Below are positions 58,197-64,000 of a DNA stretch of 64,000 bases, piece after piece. Source of the DNA: Halorussus limi (lineage in GTDB: Archaea; Halobacteriota; Halobacteria; Halobacteriales; Haladaptataceae); NCBI RefSeq assembly GCF_023238205.1, contig NZ_CP096659.1, positions 868,001 through 932,000 of the forward strand, in the 5' to 3' direction. The position numbers and the translations under genes were made by a program. Each line of letters starts with the position of its first letter. The first letter of the stretch is position 1. The notes under the pieces are model-generated. The model had not been told where the DNA came from. It made no database searches and saw nothing but the letters and a program-made list of their open reading frames with translations.

Positions 58197-58329
58197 TCCC
58201 CGGAGTTTTGACGCCAAAGGTGCTTAAGCGCGTCGAAGGCTTCGCCCAGTCGGCGGCGGTCGGCGGGCAGGTGGTCGCAGGAAGATGGTCGCGAGTCAGC
58301 GGTCGCGAACCGAGCGCCGTCCGAGGAGG

Positions 58330-60135
58330 TCAGCCCTGCGTCGCGTTCTCGTTCACGTAGATGACCGTCGTGCTGATGACGCAACCGCTGTCGTGGAGGT
58401 ACCGCTGGACCTCGTGGCGCTCGTAGCCGTCCATGTACTGGTCGATGTCACCGGCGTTGTCGTAGTCGTCCGAACAGGAGTCGGTCTGGCCGAGCGCGAT
58501 GACGACGGGCGGCTTCTGGCCGTCCTGCAACTCCTCTTGGACGAGTTCGGCTTGGTTCACGCTGTCGGTCTGTGCGCCGTACATCTCCATGTACCACGCG
58601 AACGGCAGGCGGGCGAACCAGCCGTCGCCCGCGGGCGGCGTGTCGTGGGTCGAAGGGTCCGGCGCGTAGAAGTTGTCGCCGTCGAAGTCGGGGTCGTCGC
58701 CGTAGTACATCACGTCCACCCCCTCGTTGCCCTTCGCGGCGTCGCGAATCTGGCGGAGGACCGGTTTCATCTCGCTCGACGACTGGGCGTACTGGACGAG
58801 TTCGTTGTCCTCGCTCTGGGCGTCGAGGTACGAGGTGCCGACCGCCGTCGCGCCGACCTGCGCGACGACCAGCAGGACGACCAGCGCGGCCGCCGTCGCG
58901 GAAACCGCGTCGCCGTCGGTCACGCTCTCGACGCCGAGTCGGGCGACGAGCGCCAGCCCCACCGCGGCCGGAATCGCGAGCGGGACTATCATGTGGATGA
59001 CCTCCCACGGGAAGGGGTTGTCCACGATGACGGGGTAGCCCAGCACGCTGGCGAAGCCCCAGTAGGCCGCGAACGACACCACGTCGCTCGGGCGCTCGCC
59101 GACGTAGCGGTCCACGACGAACCCGAGGACCGCGAGCACGAGCAGGACGATAGCGCCCGACTCCAGCACGGGCCAGAGCGACTTCAGCGCCGAGAGGTAC
59201 GACTCCTGATTGCCGCCGCCCCACTGGCCGACGAAGTCGTTCCACGACCCGAGGGTCGCGTGTTCGATAACCGCCGGGAGCAGGACCGGATTGGCGAGCG
59301 CCTCGTAGAGGCCCGGCACGTCAACGCCGGGGATGCGGTCGGTGTTGCGCGGCGCGTAGAAGAACACGACGATTGCGAAGAGCTCGAAGACGGCGAGCGT
59401 GAGGTGGGGCCACCAACGCGCGAGGCCGCGCCCAGTCACGCGGAGTCGGTCCGCGACGGCCGAGAGCAGGCCGCGCTCGCCGGCGCGCTCGACGAAGAGG
59501 CGGTGGTCCCAGAGCAGGGCCGTGGCTCCGAGCCAACAGACCGGGTACACCAGCGCGTTCTCCTTGGTCGTGAACGCCAGCGCGAACACGGCGGTTCCGG
59601 CGTAGAGGGCGGCGGGCCGCCGGTGGTCGTACGCCCGGACGAAGAAGCCGAACGCGACCAGCATGAACCCCGCCAGCAGCAGGTCGTTGCGGTAGAACCG
59701 CGAGTAGTAGAGCAGGACGGGGTTGAACGCCAGCAGGAGCGCCAGCGCGACCGTCTCGGAGTCGCGCAGTCGCTGGCGGAACAGGAGCGCCGCGAGGGGG
59801 AGCAGACCCCCGACGAGGGCGACGACGAAGCGCATCGTGAAGTCCGAGGCCCCGAACAGACCGAAGAGGTAGCCGTCCACGATGGTCAGGAACGGGCCGT
59901 GGACGATGGGTCGGTACTCGTAGACCCCGGTCTCCATGAAGCGGTAGGCCCAGTAGGCGACCCGCGCCTCGTCCTGATGGGCGACCCGGGCCCCGAGTTC
60001 CACGAAGCGCGCGAGGAGGGCGACGACGGCTATCGCGGCCACGACGAGTTGGGTTCGAGCGGCGTAGTCCGTCAGCGTCTCGCGGGCGTCCGCGGTCGAG
60101 ACGGAGCTTTCGGAGGTTTCAGTTTGCGATGCCAT
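58330..60135 (-). CDS. Flippase activity-associated protein Agl23-like (TIGR03663), GT39-type
   Basis: 601-residue polytopic membrane protein. The pattern ARVAYWAYRFMETGVYEYRPIVHGPF, LLLAFNPVLLYYSRFYRNDL and TTKENALVYPVCWL matches the Agl23 family linked to N-glycan transport and tetrasaccharide assembly in haloarchaea. About 12 helices are followed by an outside domain (about residues 460-600). The ATG is at 60135, with TATA-like ATAAC about 60-65 nt upstream. It stands alone here. Confidence 0.88.
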   Translation of the reverse strand: MASQTETSESSVSTADARETLTDYAARTQLVVAAIAVVALLARFVELGARVAHQDEARVAYWAYRFMETGVYEYRPIVHGPFLTIVDGYLFGLFGASDFTMRFVVALVGGLLPLAALLFRQRLRDSETVALALLLAFNPVLLYYSRFYRNDLLLAGFMLVAFGFFVRAYDHRRPAALYAGTAVFALAFTTKENALVYPVCWLGATALLWDHRLFVERAGERGLLSAVADRLRVTGRGLARWWPHLTLAVFELFAIVVFFYAPRNTDRIPGVDVPGLYEALANPVLLPAVIEHATLGSWNDFVGQWGGGNQESYLSALKSLWPVLESGAIVLLVLAVLGFVVDRYVGERPSDVVSFAAYWGFASVLGYPVIVDNPFPWEVIHMIVPLAIPAAVGLALVARLGVESVTDGDAVSATAAALVVLLVVAQVGATAVGTSYLDAQSEDNELVQYAQSSSEMKPVLRQIRDAAKGNEGVDVMYYGDDPDFDGDNFYAPDPSTHDTPPAGDGWFARLPFAWYMEMYGAQTDSVNQAELVQEELQDGQKPPVVIALGQTDSCSDDYDNAGDIDQYMDGYERHEVQRYLHDSGCVISTTVIYVNENATQG

Positions 60136-60399
60136 GGCTCGGCGGTCGGTGGGGGGCAGTCGGTCTGCGAGCGACGCGAGCGGAGGAAGTCATTGCACAG
60201 TTATAGCCGCGGGTTCGGACAAATAGTTTCTGGACCGATGCGTTCGGCGGACGGCTTCGCGGACGGCCGCGGTTCGCGTCGCCCTCGACGCCCACGACGC
60301 CCTCGCGCGGTCGGCCCGACAGGAGGTCGTCCGGAAACTCCGCGCCACGGGGGCCGAGTTCTACTGTCATTTAAGACCATAGAGAACCCATACGGAGGT

Positions 60400-61542
60400 A
60401 TGGGAGACGACACCACCCCAGTCATCGCCAAGGCGGTCCGAACGCCGCAGGGTAAAGAGGACGGCGTCTTCGCCGACACCCGGAGCGAAGACCTCTCGGT
60501 GCCGCTCATCGACACCATCCTCGACGAGACGGGTCTCGAAGGCGAACACATCGACGACCTGATGTGGGGCTGTGCCCAGCAGCGCGAGGAACAGGACAAC
60601 AACGTCGCGCGGGTCATCGCCCTCCTCTCGGAGTTGGGCGAGAGCGTGCCCGCCACGACCATCAACCGCTGGTGCGCCTCCTCGATGCAGGCCATCATCA
60701 GCGCGAGCGACGCCATCCGGGCGGGCCAGCGACGGGCCATCATCGCGGGCGGCGTCGAGAACATGAGTCGCGTGCCGATGAGTCAGGGCTACGGGAACGT
60801 CCACCCCGGAATCGCCGATATGTACAACGTCGGCGAACTCTCGATGGGGATGACCGCCGAGAAGGTCGCCGAGGAGTACGGCATCACCCGCGAGATGCAG
60901 GACGAGTACGCGCTCCAGAGCCAGCAGCGGGCGGCCGAGGCGTCCGAATCGGGGCGGTTCGACGACGAAATCGTCCCCATCGAGACCGACGAGGGCCTCG
61001 TGGAGGAAGACGAGGGCATCCGACCCGACACCGACTTGGAGACGCTCTCGGAACTCCCGACGGTGTTCAAGGCCGACGGGACGGTCACGCCCGGCAACGC
61101 CTCCCAGATTTCGGACGGCGCGTCCGCGACGCTCGTCACGAGCGAGGCGTTCGCCGAGGAACACGACCTCGAAATCTTGGCCCACGTCGGCGACAACAAC
61201 GTCGCGGGCGTGGACCCCACCGTGATGGGCATCGGGCCGGTCCCGGCGACCCGCGGCCTGTTGGAGCGCACCGGCCAGTCCATCGAGGAGTTCGACCTCG
61301 TGGAACTCAACGAGGCGTTCGCCAGTCAGACGGTCTACTCCCGCGACGAACTCGGCGTCGACCCCGAGAAGTTCAACGTCAACGGCGGCGCAATCGCGCT
61401 CGGCCACCCGCTGGGGGCCTCGGGCGCTCGCCTGCCCGTGACGCTGATTCACGAGATGCAGAAGCGCGACGCCGACAAGGGTCTGGCGACGCTCTGCGTC
61501 GGATTCGGTCAGGGTGCGGCGATTACGTTCGAGCGGAAGTAG
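60400..61542 (+). CDS. Acetyl-CoA C-acyltransferase (thiolase)
   Basis: 380-residue thiolase of beta-oxidation or acetoacetyl-CoA formation. It has the active-site Cys ([11 protein letters not shown], about residue 88), the LNEAFASQ loop, [16 protein letters not shown] with its catalytic His, and CVGFGQGAA with the second catalytic Cys. The ATG at 60400 has TTTAAG about 28 nt upstream, so it is probably leaderless; the longer frame upstream overlaps Agl23 in antisense and is shadow. Confidence 0.93.
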   Translation: MGDDTTPVIAKAVRTPQGKEDGVFADTRSEDLSVPLIDTILDETGLEGEHIDDLMWGCAQQREEQDNNVARVIALLSELGESVPATTINRWCASSMQAIISASDAIRAGQRRAIIAGGVENMSRVPMSQGYGNVHPGIADMYNVGELSMGMTAEKVAEEYGITREMQDEYALQSQQRAAEASESGRFDDEIVPIETDEGLVEEDEGIRPDTDLETLSELPTVFKADGTVTPGNASQISDGASATLVTSEAFAEEHDLEILAHVGDNNVAGVDPTVMGIGPVPATRGLLERTGQSIEEFDLVELNEAFASQTVYSRDELGVDPEKFNVNGGAIALGHPLGASGARLPVTLIHEMQKRDADKGLATLCVGFGQGAAITFERK

Positions 61543-61903
61543 TCCGACCGCGGTCGTTTCCTCGGCGTTTTCTCGCGTTCGGTCGCTCCCGTCCTCGCGG
61601 ACGTTGCCCGCTCGGACTTCGGGACGTTCGCGCCGCCCACCGTTCGCCACCGACTCGAGAAGTGTAGAACATCTTTCGCGTTGCGGCGGCGGAGGCGCCG
61701 AACACGGGGACGGCGGCGGCTGACTTTACCCCAGAAATATCCCCTTTTTCACGCTATAGCTCGGGGATACCCTGCGAACGCTCGCGTTCCACTCGACCCT
61801 CGCCGTAGTAATTCCCACTACTCGCGGGAAAGCCGCTCCCGCGAGGGCGAACTATCGCGTTCCCTTATCCCGATGGGTCCCGACCCGATTCGAGGGGTTA
61901 CCC
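61543..61903. other. 361-bp non-coding region with tandem hairpins before the dehydrogenase gene
   Basis: No convincing gene is present. Two hairpins lie side by side: GTAGT-AATTCCC-ACTAC (61805-61821) and a perfect 9-bp stem CTCGCGGGA-AAGCCGC-TCCCGCGAG (61821-61845), about 60-100 nt before the ATG at 61904. They may be a leader RNA element or a terminator. An AT-rich CCAGAAATATCCCC (about 61730) lies further upstream and could be a TATA box. Confidence 0.45.
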
Positions 61904-63901
61904 ATGAGCGATAACGACGAGAACCGAATCGACGACGCGAACCGAACGGACGAACAGAACCGAGCGAACACCTCGCGCCGAACAGTACTGCAGGGGGTCG
62001 CCGCCGGGTCCGTAGTCGGACTGGGCGGACTCGCGGCCGGACGGGACGGCGGGGACGCGGCGGCCGGACAGGAGACGACGACGCAGCAGGGCGGACAGGA
62101 GGGCTTCTTCGAGCAGGGAACCGAAGTCGGGACCCAGATGGTCGCGAACGGCGACCTGACCGCGCCGACCGACTTCGCGGTCGCGCAGGGGCAGAACCAG
62201 CGCCAGTACGTCACGGACCAGACCGGACAGGTGTACGTCATCACGGAGAACGGCCTCCGGGACGAACCGTTCATGGACGTCACCGACCGGATGGTCGAAC
62301 TGGGCCGGTTCTACGGCCTGTACGCCGACGCTCAGCAGAACTACGACGAGCGCGGACTGCTCGGCATCGACTTCCACCCGAACTTCCAGGAGAACCGGAA
62401 GTTCTACCTCCACTACAGCGCGCCGCCCACCGACGAGTTGCGGACCATCAACTGGGACCACATCGAGGTCGTCTCGGAGTTTCAGGCGACCGAGGACTTC
62501 TCATCCGGCGACCCCGACTCCGAGCGCCAACTGCTCCGTATCCCGTCGCCCCAGTACAACCACGACTCCGGACCGATGGCGTTCGGACCGGACGGCTACC
62601 TCTACGTTCCGATGGGCGACGGCGGAGGCGCGAACGACAACATGTACGGCCACGTCCCCGACTGGTACGACCGCAACACGGGCGGCAACGGACAGGACAT
62701 CGTCCACAACCTGCTGGGCGACGTTCTCCGCATCGACGTGGACAGCGAAGGCGAGGACACGCCGTACGGAATCCCGGAGGACAACCCCTTCGCGGGCGAG
62801 GCGCCGGGGCGAGACGAGATATGGGCCTACGGGTTCCGCAACCCGTTCGGCATCTCGTTCGACAGCGACGGGAACTTGTTCGTCGCGGACGCCGGCCAGA
62901 ACCTCTGGGAGGAGGCCGACGTGGTCGAGAAGGGCGGCAACTACGGGTGGAACATCAAGGAGGGTACCCACTGCTTCAGCACGGAGCAACCCAGCAGTCC
63001 GGAGGCCATCACGGACTGCCCCTCGAACGCGCCCGACCAGCCGTACGGCGGCGCGCCGCTTCGGGACCCCATCGTCGAGTTCCCCCACGAGTACGGGGGC
63101 GGATGGGTCGGCATCACCATCATCGGCGGCCACCGCTACGAGCAGTCGACCATCTCCGGCATGCAGGGCAAGTACGTCTACGGCATCTGGACCGAAGACC
63201 CGACGCGGGAGGAACCCGCCGGCCGGATTCTGACCGCCGACCCGCCGGAGAGCTTCGGACAGGGCGGCGGGACGCAGACGACTGCGGCGGGTGAGCAGAC
63301 GACCGCGGCAGGCAACCAGACGACTGCGCCGGGCAACCAGACGACCGCGGCGGGCGAGACCACCGCGGCGGGCGAACAGACGACCACACAGGAGGGTGCG
63401 CTTCAAGACGAGACGACCACGACCGCCAACGAGACCGGCACGCCGACGGTGGAACCGGCCGAGACCGAGAACGTCGAGAAGGCCCCGGCCGAGACCGGCA
63501 CGCCGGGCGACGTGACGACCACGGCCGGTGGTGGCGAGGACGACGTTCCGCCCCAAGGCCCGCAGGTCGTCCCGCGCGACGAACTCTGGGAGATGCGCGA
63601 ACTCCAGATAACTGGCGGATTCGACTGGTTCGTCCGCATGTTCGGTCGGGGCGCGGACGGCGAAATCTACGTCCTCGTGAACAAGCGCGGCGTCCCGGAG
63701 GGCGACACCGGCGCGGTGCTGAAGTTGGTGCCGCCCGGACAGGGCGACGGCGGGCAGACCACGCAGGCGGACGGCGAGACGACGGACGGAGCAGAAGGGA
63801 CCACGACCGTCGGGAAGGACCCTGCCGGAACCGAGACGCCCGGTGCCGAGACGACCACTGTCGATACGGACGAGACGACGACGGCCGCGCAGGACCGCTG
63901 A
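61904..63901 (+). CDS. PQQ-dependent sugar dehydrogenase-like secreted beta-propeller protein
   Basis: 665-residue exported quinoprotein-like enzyme. A Tat signal (SRRTVLQGVAAGSVVG) precedes a six-bladed propeller of the soluble aldose sugar dehydrogenase/sorbosone dehydrogenase family: ERGLLGIDFHPNF, GPDGYLYVPMGDGG, WAYGFRNPFGISFD and GGHRYEQSTISG. The last third is unusual: a Thr/Ala/Gly/Glu-rich block (TTAAGEQ, TTAAGNQ units) separates the propeller from a short C-terminal beta segment (VVPRDELWEMRELQ), and the protein ends in another Thr-rich tail. It is likely anchored or embedded at the surface. Cofactor binding cannot be proved here. Confidence 0.85.
   Translation: MSDNDENRIDDANRTDEQNRANTSRRTVLQGVAAGSVVGLGGLAAGRDGGDAAAGQETTTQQGGQEGFFEQGTEVGTQMVANGDLTAPTDFAVAQGQNQRQYVTDQTGQVYVITENGLRDEPFMDVTDRMVELGRFYGLYADAQQNYDERGLLGIDFHPNFQENRKFYLHYSAPPTDELRTINWDHIEVVSEFQATEDFSSGDPDSERQLLRIPSPQYNHDSGPMAFGPDGYLYVPMGDGGGANDNMYGHVPDWYDRNTGGNGQDIVHNLLGDVLRIDVDSEGEDTPYGIPEDNPFAGEAPGRDEIWAYGFRNPFGISFDSDGNLFVADAGQNLWEEADVVEKGGNYGWNIKEGTHCFSTEQPSSPEAITDCPSNAPDQPYGGAPLRDPIVEFPHEYGGGWVGITIIGGHRYEQSTISGMQGKYVYGIWTEDPTREEPAGRILTADPPESFGQGGGTQTTAAGEQTTAAGNQTTAPGNQTTAAGETTAAGEQTTTQEGALQDETTTTANETGTPTVEPAETENVEKAPAETGTPGDVTTTAGGGEDDVPPQGPQVVPRDELWEMRELQITGGFDWFVRMFGRGADGEIYVLVNKRGVPEGDTGAVLKLVPPGQGDGGQTTQADGETTDGAEGTTTVGKDPAGTETPGAETTTVDTDETTTAAQDR
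63280..63390 (+). repeat. Tandem repeat encoding TTAAG(E/N)Q units
   Basis: Four to five imperfect units of about 21 bp (ACGACYGCGGCRGGYRANCAG) form a linker in the dehydrogenase gene. Confidence 0.7.
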
Positions 63902-64000
63902 AGCGACGGTCCGCTCGCCCGTTCGCCGCTCGTTCTCTGGGCCCGAGTCTGGGTAACTATACCTATTTTAGAGAATGGAAAATGATTGAGAGGGAATCAG

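Noticed and set aside
58285-60399. Very long plus-strand frame continuous with the thiolase gene
   Set aside because: It is antisense to Agl23 and gives an Arg/Val/Glu-rich sequence without motifs; the thiolase begins at 60400 by homology and promoter position.
63280-63390. Tandem repeats as a mobile element or CRISPR
   Set aside because: The units are contiguous, in frame and encode TTAAG(E/N)Q; no spacers, no transposase.

Overview
The window is chromosomal DNA from a halophilic archaeon (class Halobacteria). The evidence is high GC throughout, very acidic proteins, Tat-dependent secretion with lipobox or PGF-CTERM tails, a PAN proteasome ATPase, halocyanin, BAT-type (HTH-10) regulation, many GTG starts and many apparently leaderless genes with a TATA-like element about 25-28 nt before the start codon. 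Core genes (PAN, tRNA-Thr, a thiolase, TrkA, a DapA-family enzyme) argue against a plasmid. I cannot fix the genus from sequence alone. No transposase, integrase, CRISPR array or rRNA was seen.

Layout. 1-5.1 kb: pan, a DUF5808 protein, an enoyl-CoA hydratase, a haloarchaeal conserved protein, tRNA-Thr(GGT) and a secreted beta-propeller protein. 5.1-30.9 kb: a denitrification and cofactor island. It holds nirK, the quinol-type NO reductase norZ, cupins, three stand-alone DUF2249 proteins, a heme-copper-oxidase-like membrane protein, an orphan molybdate-type binding protein, and an operon narG-narH-narJ-heme b subunit-HEAT-repeat protein-unknown-Mrp/DUF2249 fusion. It continues with halocyanin, a radical SAM/SPASM enzyme, a small sulfite-oxidase-fold protein, mobA with a RibL-like nucleotidyltransferase, a GluTR-dimerisation-like mini-protein, a HemG/HemY-type PPOX and a BAT-type regulator. 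30.9-38 kb: stress protein, DoxX, creatininase, a wHTH/membrane pair, response regulator, TrkA, a roughly 650 bp gene-free stretch with RNA-like structure, an aldolase and an ATP-grasp ligase. 38.2-42.2 kb: a complete molybdate/tungstate ABC transporter with a divergent ModE-like regulator. 42.3-64 kb: a WHy-repeat protein, a PIN-like protein, a cysteine-poor AOR relative, UspA, an orphan sugar-binding protein, a second MobA with YqeC, secreted propeller enzymes, an MBL hydrolase, an AAA ATPase, Agl23, thiolase and a PQQ-type sugar dehydrogenase.

The strongest finding is a repeated palindrome, CGAAC-N2-GTTCG, present at eleven places between 6.3 and 30.6 kb and nowhere else that I saw. At six start codons its centre lies exactly 44.5 nt upstream, and at three more it is 43.5-48.5 nt upstream. 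One copy sits exactly midway between two divergent GTG starts. It marks nirK, norZ, nar, mobA, hemG, halocyanin, DUF2249 and cupin genes and the HTH regulator itself, so it outlines an anaerobic (NarO-like) regulon and points to uncharacterised members likely to support nitrate respiration.

Working together: NarGH reduces nitrate outside the membrane (Tat-exported, chaperoned by NarJ), NirK reduces nitrite to NO, and NorZ reduces NO to N2O. MobA and the molybdate-binding protein would supply Mo-bisMGD, the Mrp fusion and perhaps the CPQS protein Fe-S clusters, and hemG and the radical SAM enzyme heme. Halocyanin is the likely electron carrier. No nitrous oxide reductase, Rieske/cytochrome b pair or NarI is in the window.
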